Assembly: GCF_963665245.1 (NCBI RefSeq)
Contig: NZ_OY762269.1
Location: forward strand, 2,486,501-2,550,500
DNA: 64,000 nucleotides
Reading direction: 5' to 3'
Origin: an uncultured Paludibaculum sp.
Lineage (GTDB): Bacteria > Acidobacteriota > Terriglobia > Bryobacterales > Bryobacteraceae
Shown: positions 17,255-28,959 of the stretch, one piece after another
How positions within the stretch are numbered: the stretch's first letter is position 1
Layout of the letters: each line of letters opens with the position of its first letter
The notes under the pieces: model-generated
Database searches by the model: none
Seen by the model: the letters and a program-made list of their open reading frames with translations, nothing else
What the model was told of the DNA's origin: nothing
Position numbers and translations under genes: made by a program

Positions 17255-18991
17255 TCAGATCTGTTCGAGCTCTTCTTCCAGCAACTGCTTCTGGTGCAGC
17301 TCCGCGTAGTAACCACCGACGGATAGCAATTCGGCGTGATTTCCGCGCTCGACGATGCGTCCCTCATCCAGCACATAGATGCAGTCGGCGTCGCGCACCG
17401 TCGACACGCGGTGGGAAATGAGGATCGTTGTGCGGCTTCCACTCTGGTTGCGCAGTCCATGGAGAATCCGCTCTTCCGTGATGGTGTCGACGGCCGACAG
17501 TGCGTCGTCCAGAATCAGGATCTTCGGCTGCCGCAGCAGTGCCCGCGCAATCGCCGTCCGCTGCTTCTGTCCGCCCGAGAGCGTGATGCCGCGCTCGCCA
17601 ACCTTCGTCTGGAATCCTTCGGGGAACTCCTCGATATCCTGTGCCAGGCCCGCAATACTGGCTGCCGCGCGGACCTCCTCGTCCGTTGCTGATTCCACGC
17701 CGAAGGCGATGTTCTCCGCGATGGTCGAACTGAAGAGGAACGTCTCCTGCGGAACGAACCCGATCTGGCGCCGCAAGTCCCCGGGCGTCAACCCGCGCAC
17801 GTCCACGCCGCCAATGAGCACGGCCCCTGACGTCACGTCATACATTCGCGGGATCAAGTGGACCAGCGAGCTCTTCCCGCTGCCGGTCCGCCCCACGATT
17901 GCGATCGTCTGACCGGCGGGGATCTCCAGCGAAACCCCATCCAGTACGGCGCGCCCGTCAAAGCTCAGGCCCGCGTTGCGGAACTCGATGCTCGCGGTCT
18001 CGGGCATGCCGGCGGGATGCGCGGAGGCCGTAATGGACGGCTCCTGTCGCAGATACTCCTGCAGCCGGCTCATCGACGCCTTGCCGCGCTGCATCAGATT
18101 CACCACCCAGCCAAAGGCGATCATGGGCCAAACCAGCATGCCCATGAAGGTGTTGAACATCACGAAGCTGCCCAGCGAGATCTTGCCCTGCATCAGCCGC
18201 AGGCCACCCACGCCCAGCACCAGCATGAAGGTCAGGCCGATCAACGCCTGCAGCAGCGGCATAAACAGACCGGAGAGCGTGGCCAGTTTGAGGTTCTGGG
18301 CGATGAAGAGCTTGTTCAGCGCTTCAAATCGTGCGATCTCCGGCTCCTCCTGCACGTAGGCACGGACCACACGCACCCCGGCCAGGTTCTCCTGGACGCG
18401 ACTGCTGATATCGGAAAACAGCTTCTGAATCACCTCAAAACGATCGTGGATCCGCTTGCCGAAGACCATCACCACGATGGAGACGACCGGGGCCGGCGTC
18501 AACGCCCACAGCGTCAACTGCCAGTCCACCGTGAACATGATGCTCAGCGCGAGGATGAACGTGAGCGAGGTCTCGGCCCAGTACATCACGGCCGGGCCCA
18601 GCATCATGCGGACCGCGTTCAGATCGTTGGTGGCGCGCGCCATCACGTCGCCCGTCCGGTAACGCGCGTAAAAATCGTGGTTCAGCCTGACGAGATTGCG
18701 GAAGATGTCGTTCCGCATGTCATACTCGACATCGCGCGAAATGCTCACCAGGATGACGCGCATCCAGTACTGGAACAACCCCTTGATGAGCGAAACACCC
18801 GCCAGCGCGAGGCAAAACCAATAGAGCACGCTCAACGGTTGGCGGTTCGTCACCGCATCGATGCCCGCGCGTACGATCAACGGGATCCCCGCGCCCGCGA
18901 GGTCCTTCAGGACGAGGGCGCCCAGACCCAACAGCAGACCGCGCCGGTATTTTCTGAGGTAAGGCCAAGCTGACTGGAATGCGTCTCTCAT
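17255..18991 (-). CDS. ABC exporter, MsbA-like fused permease/ATPase
   Basis: A 578-residue half-transporter. Residues 1-320 are a six-helix ABC transmembrane domain; the rest is the nucleotide-binding domain with Walker A GRTGSGKSS, signature LSGGQKQR, Walker B ILILDDALS and a switch His in ISHRVST. It should form a homodimer in the inner membrane and flip or export a lipid or drug using ATP. Its position as the last gene of a run containing lpxC and pgsA favours lipid A-core or phospholipid flipping, but multidrug export is equally common for this family. The start ATG overlaps the ydcF end region by a four-base spacing. Confidence 0.9.
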   Translation of the reverse strand: MRDAFQSAWPYLRKYRRGLLLGLGALVLKDLAGAGIPLIVRAGIDAVTNRQPLSVLYWFCLALAGVSLIKGLFQYWMRVILVSISRDVEYDMRNDIFRNLVRLNHDFYARYRTGDVMARATNDLNAVRMMLGPAVMYWAETSLTFILALSIMFTVDWQLTLWALTPAPVVSIVVMVFGKRIHDRFEVIQKLFSDISSRVQENLAGVRVVRAYVQEEPEIARFEALNKLFIAQNLKLATLSGLFMPLLQALIGLTFMLVLGVGGLRLMQGKISLGSFVMFNTFMGMLVWPMIAFGWVVNLMQRGKASMSRLQEYLRQEPSITASAHPAGMPETASIEFRNAGLSFDGRAVLDGVSLEIPAGQTIAIVGRTGSGKSSLVHLIPRMYDVTSGAVLIGGVDVRGLTPGDLRRQIGFVPQETFLFSSTIAENIAFGVESATDEEVRAAASIAGLAQDIEEFPEGFQTKVGERGITLSGGQKQRTAIARALLRQPKILILDDALSAVDTITEERILHGLRNQSGSRTTILISHRVSTVRDADCIYVLDEGRIVERGNHAELLSVGGYYAELHQKQLLEEELEQI

Positions 18992-18995
18992 GAGC

Positions 18996-19613
18996 TCAAA
19001 AACCTAACGGCGCCGATAGATACTTCGTGTACTCAAAGAAGATCGCCTTCCGGCCCTCGCGCGACTTATACCACTCGTGCAGCTTGAAACCGGGCGGATC
19101 CGCTGCCACGAAGTGCATCTCCAGATCGGCCGGCGCGTCGGTCTGGTACACCCTTCGCGCCCGCCGCAGATGGCTGGCGACACTCACAATCAGTACCTTC
19201 TTGAGGCCCCTGCGTCTTAGGTCGTGCAGGATGGTGATAGCCTCGCCTTTTGTGGATGTGCTGTCGTTTTCGATGCATTGAAACCACGCCGGGTCAAAAC
19301 CCTGCTTCATCGCGAAGGTCATCGCCGGAACACACTCACTCTGACCGAAGAACGACTGCGGCCCGCTGAGCAGGACAAGAGGGACGTAGCCTGCCCGGGC
19401 CAGTTGCCCGCCTCGCATCACCCGTTCGCCGGCCCAGCCTCCCGCCAGCACTACCGCGGCCTGCGCCTTCTGTGGGGGTTCGCCCACATCCAGAAAGTCA
19501 CCAGCGGCGCTGAGAATCCGCGCGCCCTGCCACCACAGCAGAATGCAGATTGCGATGAAAATCAGAACCGGGAGATATGCGAATCCACGCGAACGGCGGC
19601 CTGGGTGTGCCAT
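18996..19613 (-). CDS. YdcF/DUF218 family membrane protein
   Basis: A 205-residue protein with one N-terminal transmembrane helix (YLPVLIFIAICILLWW) and a periplasmic DUF218 domain. Family landmarks are AVVLAGGW, SGPQSFFGQSE, STSTKGEA and VASHLRRARRVY. In E. coli the relatives ElyC (YcbC) and SanA are tied to envelope and peptidoglycan precursor integrity. It lies six bases after the PH-domain gene and four before the ABC gene, so it belongs to the envelope operon. Biochemical activity is not established for most members. Confidence 0.85.
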   Translation of the reverse strand: MAHPGRRSRGFAYLPVLIFIAICILLWWQGARILSAAGDFLDVGEPPQKAQAAVVLAGGWAGERVMRGGQLARAGYVPLVLLSGPQSFFGQSECVPAMTFAMKQGFDPAWFQCIENDSTSTKGEAITILHDLRRRGLKKVLIVSVASHLRRARRVYQTDAPADLEMHFVAADPPGFKLHEWYKSREGRKAIFFEYTKYLSAPLGF

Positions 19614-19619
19614 GCCCTC

Positions 19620-20171
19620 TTACTTTTCGGGATCGAGCCGGCCTGCCGTGCGGAGCTTCTGGTAAAGACGCTCCACTTCCTTCTCATCTTCTTCTGTGAG
19701 GAGAGGATAGCGAGGGGAGGGCGTGGCCTGCTTCGTTTGCGCCTGTGGCTTGGCCAACTCGCCAAAAATCTGGCTGTGCGGAACCCCATTGATGAGGGAC
19801 TGCGTGGATCGCTGCTGGATGAGTCGCAGTAGGCGGTTCGCATTGTCCGTTTCACCGGGGTAAATCAGCCGGACCTTGCCTTGGTCCACCAGCGTCAGAT
19901 CCACCACCATGGGCGCCACCCAGCCGGTTTGGTCGATGCGCCGGACCGAGGCCCAAGGGATGAGCCGCTTGCCGGACTTAAGATGTGTCTCGGTGACCTC
20001 TACCGTCGGGTGCAGTCCCAGCCACAGCACAAACAAAGCGCTGGCCAGAAGCAACACCGCCGGGATCGCAGCCGGCAGCCAGGAGAGGGCGCACCAACCA
20101 GAGAAGGCAGCCAGCCCGAGAGCCACTGCCGCCGCGGTCAGGTAAGTACGCGCCGGGGTAAAACGAATCAT
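19620..20171 (-). CDS. Membrane protein with a bacterial PH-like domain
   Basis: A 183-residue protein. Two hydrophobic helices near residues 8-45 (YLTAAAVALGLAAFSGW and IPAVLLLASALFVLWLG) precede a segment that fits a bacterial pleckstrin-homology-type fold: VEVTETHLKSGKRLIPWASVRRI, then VVDLTLVDQGKVRLIYPG. The C-terminal 40 residues are charged. I chose ATG 20171; a GTG at 20183 lies too close to the GGAGGA ribosome site to be favoured. It sits between pgsA and ydcF in an apparent operon. Function is unknown. Confidence 0.65.
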   Translation of the reverse strand: MIRFTPARTYLTAAAVALGLAAFSGWCALSWLPAAIPAVLLLASALFVLWLGLHPTVEVTETHLKSGKRLIPWASVRRIDQTGWVAPMVVDLTLVDQGKVRLIYPGETDNANRLLRLIQQRSTQSLINGVPHSQIFGELAKPQAQTKQATPSPRYPLLTEEDEKEVERLYQKLRTAGRLDPEK

Positions 20172-20219
20172 GCCTTGCCCCACTCCTCCAGCGTAACCCC
20201 CCGCGCGGAAGCCGTCAAT

Positions 20220-20759
20220 TTAAGCTTCACGCAGCAGGCGGGCTCCCGTATAGACATAGTGCAGTCCACTCACAATGGTCCCGGCAGCCGCCAGCCAGAG
20301 AAAGGCGGCAATCACCCACTGGGGTGGATAGCCGGGCCAAGCCAAGTCCATGATAATCCAGCCAGCGAGGCCGAGCTGAAAGAAGGTACTGATCTTGCCC
20401 CAGATGCTGGGCGGCAGCGACCGGATCTTCGTAAAGAGCAGCGCGCCGGCCGAAAAGAGCAGGATCATCGCGTCCCGGCCCAGCACCAGCCAGACCAGCC
20501 ACCATGGCAAAGAACCGCCGTAGGCCAACCCCAGGTACACCGTAATCGCCAGGACCTTGTCCGCAATGGGATCCAGCATTCCGCCCAGCTTCGACTGCAG
20601 ATGGAAACGACGGGCCAGATACCCATCCAGCATGTCGGAGAAGCCGGCGATGAACATAAGGGGAAAGGCGCCACGCGCGTCGTGTCGCGCCAGAAAGAGG
20701 CCGATCAGAGGGGTAAACAGGATCCTGAGGATAGTGATGGCGTTCGGAAGATACCGCAT
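20220..20759 (-). CDS. pgsA: CDP-alcohol phosphatidyltransferase, probable phosphatidylglycerophosphate synthase
   Basis: A 179-residue integral membrane enzyme with the complete CDP-alcohol phosphotransferase motif D-x2-DG-x2-AR-x9-G-x3-D-x3-D, seen from DMLDGYLARRF to MLDPIAD. The family transfers a phosphatidyl group from CDP-diacylglycerol to an alcohol; with N-terminus MRYLPNAITILRI the best match is glycerol-3-phosphate as acceptor, the first step to phosphatidylglycerol and cardiolipin. Phosphatidylserine or inositol synthases share the motif, so the acceptor is inferred. Its ATG shares one base with the lpxC stop (TGATG), implying translational coupling. Confidence 0.85.
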   Translation of the reverse strand: MRYLPNAITILRILFTPLIGLFLARHDARGAFPLMFIAGFSDMLDGYLARRFHLQSKLGGMLDPIADKVLAITVYLGLAYGGSLPWWLVWLVLGRDAMILLFSAGALLFTKIRSLPPSIWGKISTFFQLGLAGWIIMDLAWPGYPPQWVIAAFLWLAAAGTIVSGLHYVYTGARLLREA

Positions 20760-21667
20760 CAGAACGACGCCGCGTGCACCAGATTCGCTGAGCTCTCATC
20801 CCCAGTGACGATCTCATACAGCGACGGATCGGACATGATTTTCGTCACCAACGCCACATGCATCGCGTGGCCCGCCCGCTCGGCAATGACGTGGCCCCTG
20901 AGCGCCCGCCCAATCAGGGCCAGATCGCCGATCAGATCCAGGGCCTTGTGACGGCAAGGCTCGTCGGGGAACCGCAGACCTCCAGGATTCATGACGTCAT
21001 CGTCCGTAAAGCATACGGCACTGTCCAGCGACGCCCCGCGGATCAGACCCATGTTGCGCATCTGATCAAGTTCGGGTGCGAATCCGAAAGTGCGGGCCGG
21101 AGCCAGTTCCCGTGCATAGTTCTCCGGCGTCACCTCCATCTTCAACGACTGGCCGCTGACCAACGGATGCTTGAAATAGACGTGACACGTCAACTGGAAC
21201 GTCTCGGCCGGCAGAATGGAGATGCGCTTGCCCGGGCCTTCCAGGCTCACCGGGCGGAGGATGCTGAGATACCGCCGCCGCCGCCGCGAATGCTTGATGC
21301 CCGCCTCCTGCAGCAACTCGACAAACGGCAACCCGCTGCCATCCAGGATCGGCACTTCCAGGTTGTCGATCTCCACGTAGGCGTTGTCGATGCCCATGCT
21401 GTACAACGTGCTGAGCAGATGCTCCGTCGTCGAAATCAGCACACCTTGCCGCATCAGGCTGGTGGCGTAGCTGACACGCTGCACATACTTCCAACTGGCT
21501 GGGATCTCAAAATTGTCGAGGTCGGTCCGGCGGAAGACGATGCCCGTTCCGGGCGCCGCCGGCACGATGCGGATGTTGACCGGAACACCGCTGTGCAACC
21601 CCACGCCCGAAGCTGCAACCGGGCGCTGGATAGTGGTCTCAAATTTCAATCGCGACTCCAATCTCAT
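20759..21667 (-). CDS. lpxC: UDP-3-O-acyl-N-acetylglucosamine deacetylase
   Basis: A 302-residue LpxC, the first committed and zinc-dependent step of lipid A synthesis in the cytoplasm. Diagnostic motifs are TTEHLLSTLYSMGIDNAYVE near residue 76, LDGSGLPFVELL, and HKALDLIGDLALIG near residue 235, which supplies the zinc-binding His and Asp. This establishes a Gram-negative envelope. I start at ATG 21667 (MRLESRLKFE); the frame stays open upstream but has no family similarity. It is the first gene of the minus-strand run lpxC-pgsA-PH-ydcF-ABC and is divergent from polA. Confidence 0.93.
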   Translation of the reverse strand: MRLESRLKFETTIQRPVAASGVGLHSGVPVNIRIVPAAPGTGIVFRRTDLDNFEIPASWKYVQRVSYATSLMRQGVLISTTEHLLSTLYSMGIDNAYVEIDNLEVPILDGSGLPFVELLQEAGIKHSRRRRRYLSILRPVSLEGPGKRISILPAETFQLTCHVYFKHPLVSGQSLKMEVTPENYARELAPARTFGFAPELDQMRNMGLIRGASLDSAVCFTDDDVMNPGGLRFPDEPCRHKALDLIGDLALIGRALRGHVIAERAGHAMHVALVTKIMSDPSLYEIVTGDESSANLVHAASF

Positions 21668-21712
21668 CCTAACAGACTTAAAACCAGCTCGTAAGTACTT
21701 TGTCTCTCTAGA

Positions 21713-21739
21713 TTTACAAATTTTGGAATGTGGTAATAT
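21713..21739 (+). promoter_or_regulatory. Possible sigma-70 promoter for polA
   Basis: TTTACA at 21713-21718 and TAATAT at 21734-21739 are separated by 15 bases, slightly short for a sigma-70 promoter, and lie about 70 bp before the polA start. The surrounding AT-rich patch is distinctive in this GC-rich DNA. The minus-strand lpxC promoter must lie in the same 140-bp divergent interval but I could not place it. Confidence 0.4.
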
Positions 21740-21810
21740 GACCACAACTGCTCCGTCGGCTGTAGCCCGAATGCCACGTTTGGGCCGGTTTTCACACCCC
21801 CGGGAGTATC

Positions 21811-24177
21811 ATGAAACTCATGCCCCGGCTGTTCCTCGTCGACTCCTTCAACTTCATCTTCCGGGCCTTCCACGCCCGCCAGCGCATGAACGCTCCCCCC
21901 ATGCGCACCTCCCGCGGCTCGTCCACGGAGGCCATCTATATCTTTCACAACATGCTGCGGCGCCTGGTGAAGCAGTATCAGCCGGATTACCTGGCCGCCG
22001 TCTATGAGTCCGAAGGACCCACCTTCCGCGACGAGGCCTTCGCCGCCTACAAAGCCACCCGCACCGAGACTCCACCGGAGCTCATCGAGCAGCTACCCGC
22101 CATCGAGCGCATGCTCGGCGCCATGCGGATTCCCGTCCTGAAGTTGAAGGGGTATGAGGCCGACGACATCATCGGCACAGTGGCCTGGAAGACCGCCTCG
22201 CCAGATCTCGAGGTCTGGGTCATCTCGTCCGACAAGGACATGCTCCAGTTGGTGAACGACCACGTCCGGATGCTGGACGCAATGAAGAACGACACGCTGT
22301 ACGATCCGGCTAAGGTCAAGGAATTCAAGGGAGTAACGCCGGAGCAGATTCCTGACCTGCTGGCCCTGGTGGGCGACACGGTCGACAACATTCCCGGCGC
22401 CCCGGGCATCGGCGACAAGGGCGCCGTCCAGCTTCTGGAACAGTTCGGCTCCCTGCAGGGCCTGCTCGACAAGGCTCCGGAAGTCACCCGTAAGGCCTAT
22501 CGCGAGAGTCTTCTCAACAACCGGGACCAGATCCTGTTCAGCCGTAAACTGGCTACCATCGAGACGGCCGCGCCGTTCGAATTCAACCTGGACGACCTGG
22601 CGATCCAGGGGCCCGACGTGCCCACGCTGGCCGAGTTCTACCGCGAATACGAGTTCTACAGTTTTCTGAAGGAGCTGAACGTCGACGCTCCGCCCAGCGC
22701 GGAGGAGACTCCTGCCGAAGCCTTTGATTCCACTGTTGTTTTCGACTACAAGGCGCATTTGTCCGCCGGGAATCCGCCGCTCGACCCGCCCATCGAGGAC
22801 GTCCTTTTATACTCCTTCCTCGTCCTGGCCGATCCGTCCGCCTGCCAGTTGGACCCGCTGGTGATGCGCTACCTGGAGCGGCCCGGCGCCACCCAGGAAG
22901 AGACTCTCAAGCTGCTGGCCGCCAAGCTCCGGCCGCAGATAACCCCTGAGTTGAGAAAGCTTTACGATGAGCTGGACCTGCCGCTGGCGCCCGTGCTGGC
23001 ACGCATGGAGCGCACCGGGATCCTGGTCGCCACAGACCAGCTCTCGGCGCTGTCCAGCCGCATGGAGGCCGAGATCGGCAAGCTCACAGACGACATCTTC
23101 GGCCTCGCCGGCAAGCCGTTCAATCTCAATTCTCCCAAGCAGTTAGGCGAGATCCTCTTCGAGGACCTGAAGCTCCCCACGCAGGGCAAGACCGGCAAGA
23201 CCAAGGCCTACTCCACCGCCGCCGATGTCCTGGAAACGCTTGCGCTGGAGCACCCCATCGCCCAGAAGATCCTGGAATACCGGCAGTTGGCCAAGCTGAA
23301 GGGCACCTACGTCGACGCGCTGCCCATGCTGCTGTCGCCCGCCGACCACCGCCTGCACACCACCTTCAATCCGGCCGGCGCAGCCACCGGGCGGCTGTCA
23401 TCCTCCAATCCGAATCTGCAGAACATCCCTGTTCGCACGGAGTTAGGCCGCGAGATCCGCGCCGCCTTCGTACCCGAGCCGGGCTGGACCCTGCTGGTCG
23501 CCGACTACTCCCAGATCGAGCTGCGCCTGCTCGCCCACTACTCGGGCGACACCCTGCTGGTGGATTCCTTCCGCCGCAACGAGGACATCCATACGCGCAC
23601 GGCCTCGGAAGTCTTTGGCGTGCCGCAGCTTATGGTGACTCCGGAGATGCGCCGCAACGCCAAGGCGGTCAACTTCGGTATTGTCTATGGACAGACCGCC
23701 TTCGGGCTGGCCGCGCAACTGGGCATCGGCCGCGACGAGGCCGATCTCTACATCCGCAACTACTTTGAGCGGTATGCCGGTGTGAAGAAGTGGATCGAGG
23801 CGACCATCGCCGAAGTGCGTCAAAGAGGCTACACTCTCACGCTCGACGGTCGCCGCCGTCCCATTCCGGATATCGCCGCCAAGAATCCCAACGCCCGCTC
23901 GTTCGCCGAACGCACCGCCGTCAACACGCCGCTGCAGGGCACAGCCGCTGACCTGATCAAGCTGGCCATGATCCGCGTCGATGCGGAGCTCGCCAAGCGC
24001 AAGTTGCAGACCCGTATGTTGCTGCAGGTGCACGACGAACTGGTGTTGGAGTGCCCGCCGGCCGAACTCGAAGAGGCCACGAAGCTGTTGAAGTCCACGA
24101 TGGAATCCGTGGTGAAGCTGAAGGTTCCGCTGCTGGTCGAAACGGGCCACGGTTCCAACTGGAGGGACGCGAAGTAA
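21811..24177 (+). CDS. polA: DNA polymerase I with a degenerate proofreading domain
   Basis: A 788-residue Pol I, clearly shorter than the usual 880-930. Residues 1-290 are the 5'-3' nuclease (VDSFNFIFRAFHA, YEADDIIGTVAW, SSDKDMLQLV, GDTVDNIPGAPGIGDKGA). Residues about 400-788 are the family A polymerase with motif A VADYSQIELR, motif B RRNAKAVNFGIVYGQ and motif C LQVHDELVLE. The 3'-5' exonuclease region between them is only about 110 residues. Its first acidic motif (DxE) and the final YxxxD motif are missing, so proofreading by this chain is unlikely. It acts in Okazaki fragment maturation and repair. GGGAG precedes the ATG. The next gene begins seven bases after the stop. Confidence 0.93.
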   Translation: MKLMPRLFLVDSFNFIFRAFHARQRMNAPPMRTSRGSSTEAIYIFHNMLRRLVKQYQPDYLAAVYESEGPTFRDEAFAAYKATRTETPPELIEQLPAIERMLGAMRIPVLKLKGYEADDIIGTVAWKTASPDLEVWVISSDKDMLQLVNDHVRMLDAMKNDTLYDPAKVKEFKGVTPEQIPDLLALVGDTVDNIPGAPGIGDKGAVQLLEQFGSLQGLLDKAPEVTRKAYRESLLNNRDQILFSRKLATIETAAPFEFNLDDLAIQGPDVPTLAEFYREYEFYSFLKELNVDAPPSAEETPAEAFDSTVVFDYKAHLSAGNPPLDPPIEDVLLYSFLVLADPSACQLDPLVMRYLERPGATQEETLKLLAAKLRPQITPELRKLYDELDLPLAPVLARMERTGILVATDQLSALSSRMEAEIGKLTDDIFGLAGKPFNLNSPKQLGEILFEDLKLPTQGKTGKTKAYSTAADVLETLALEHPIAQKILEYRQLAKLKGTYVDALPMLLSPADHRLHTTFNPAGAATGRLSSSNPNLQNIPVRTELGREIRAAFVPEPGWTLLVADYSQIELRLLAHYSGDTLLVDSFRRNEDIHTRTASEVFGVPQLMVTPEMRRNAKAVNFGIVYGQTAFGLAAQLGIGRDEADLYIRNYFERYAGVKKWIEATIAEVRQRGYTLTLDGRRRPIPDIAAKNPNARSFAERTAVNTPLQGTAADLIKLAMIRVDAELAKRKLQTRMLLQVHDELVLECPPAELEEATKLLKSTMESVVKLKVPLLVETGHGSNWRDAK

Positions 24178-24184
24178 GGTCCGC

Positions 24185-25393
24185 ATGGATCCCCTGAAGG
24201 CCCAACTCGAAATTCTACGAGCCCGGCTCCAGAAGATCGACGCGCGGTACCAGACGGAGCCGCTGCCGGAGACGCGCGCCCTGCCCGACGGCCTCGAAGT
24301 CCGCACCGAGGACGGCACCCATTGGGAGATCGACCGCCACTGGCCGGCCCACCACCGCCACGGCACCGCCGATGTCGGCGCACTGAGCGAGCTGCCGCAG
24401 GACCTGCTGGCCGCGCTAGTCAACGAAGAGGGCGTCACCGTGCCGCCCGAGCGCTGGGCCTTCCTCGACACGGAAACCAGCGGCCTCTCCGGTGGTTCCG
24501 GCGCGTTTGCGTTCCTGGTGGGCGTCGGCGGCATCACCGCCAACGGCTTTGTTTTGAAGCAGTTCTTTATGCGCGACCACGGCGAGGAGCCGTCGATGCT
24601 GAAGGCGCTCTCTGCTTATCTTGACCAGTTCGACCTGCTGGTCACCTACAATGGCCGTTCCTTCGACCAGCCTCTGCTGGAAACGCGCTACCGCCTTCTG
24701 CGTTTGCCCGAACCGTTCCCGCGTTTGAAGCATGTCGATCTGCTCTACTCCGCGCGGCGGCTGTGGCGGCTGGCCCTGGAGAGTTGCCGCCTGCAGGAAC
24801 TGGAGCAGCGGATCCTGGGGGTCGAACGGCACGGCGATGTGGATGGCCAGTTCATCCCGAATCTGTACTTTGAGTACCTGCGGACCGGCAACTTCGCTCC
24901 GCTGCGGCCGGTGATTTCGCACAACGCGGTCGACATCCTCTCGCTGGCCTGCCTGACGGCCATCGTGCCCGTCGCTTTCCGTGAACCGCAGCGCCTGACG
25001 TCCGGTGCGGAGATGGTCGCCCTGGCCCGCTGGTTCCGGAATGAAGGCCGGGCCGAGGACGCGCTCATGCTCATGCGCCAGGCGCTCACCCGGAATCTGC
25101 ACGAGCCGCTGCTGTATGAGACGCTCTGGCACGTTGCCGAAATTGAGCGCAAACTCGACCGCCACGATGCTGCGGTGCAGGTCTGGACCGAACTGTCCAC
25201 GATCCGCAATCCCTGGCAGGGAAAGGCCTTGGAGCGGCTGGCCATCCACTACGAACGCCGCGAGAAGAATCTTGCTATGGCCTTTGAGATGACGCTTGCC
25301 GCACAGGTCATCGAAGACAGCGAGGCTCTGCGGAAACGCGCCGCTCGCCTGACCAGGAAGGGCTCCGGCCCGAAATCCGGACGGCTGTTGTAA
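24185..25393 (+). CDS. RNase H-like DEDD exonuclease family protein (YprB-like)
   Basis: A 402-residue protein whose central region has the DEDD exonuclease pattern: motif I FLDTETSGL near residue 95, motif II YNGRSFDQPLLETR near residue 155, motif III HNAVDILSL near residue 242. These carry the four acidic metal ligands and a His used by 3'-5' exonucleases. The C-terminal 130 residues look like TPR helices (EGRAEDALMLMRQALTRN). This matches the YprB/RNase_H_2 family, whose substrates are not well defined. It starts seven bases after polA, so the two are almost certainly cotranscribed. Action on DNA ends made or left by Pol I is inference. Confidence 0.8.
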   Translation: MDPLKAQLEILRARLQKIDARYQTEPLPETRALPDGLEVRTEDGTHWEIDRHWPAHHRHGTADVGALSELPQDLLAALVNEEGVTVPPERWAFLDTETSGLSGGSGAFAFLVGVGGITANGFVLKQFFMRDHGEEPSMLKALSAYLDQFDLLVTYNGRSFDQPLLETRYRLLRLPEPFPRLKHVDLLYSARRLWRLALESCRLQELEQRILGVERHGDVDGQFIPNLYFEYLRTGNFAPLRPVISHNAVDILSLACLTAIVPVAFREPQRLTSGAEMVALARWFRNEGRAEDALMLMRQALTRNLHEPLLYETLWHVAEIERKLDRHDAAVQVWTELSTIRNPWQGKALERLAIHYERREKNLAMAFEMTLAAQVIEDSEALRKRAARLTRKGSGPKSGRLL

Positions 25394-25651
25394 GATTTCA
25401 CACCACCGCGCAGTGTGGACTTCACAACAGTAGAATCTTTCGCCAGTCCCTCTGGATAGCAACTTTCCGCTATGCCCCGGCACAGGAACTGAGGTACGAT
25501 TCCGTAATCGCGACTTGAATGTGACCAGGGATTCATTGAATGTTCATCGTGAACTGCTATTCCTGGTTGCGGCTTCAGGTCGTCCGGGGTGCGAAGTGTG
25601 CTTCGCGCGTTCACATCCGATGACCATGCTGTCCGGTTTTCTCTGTTGATC

Positions 25652-28948
<3,297 letters not shown>

Positions 28949-28959
28949 AGACCAGAGAC

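Noticed and set aside
17858..18973. A 371-codon plus-strand frame opposite the ABC exporter
   Set aside because: His/Gln/Arg-rich shadow translation with no motif; the exporter carries Walker and signature motifs.
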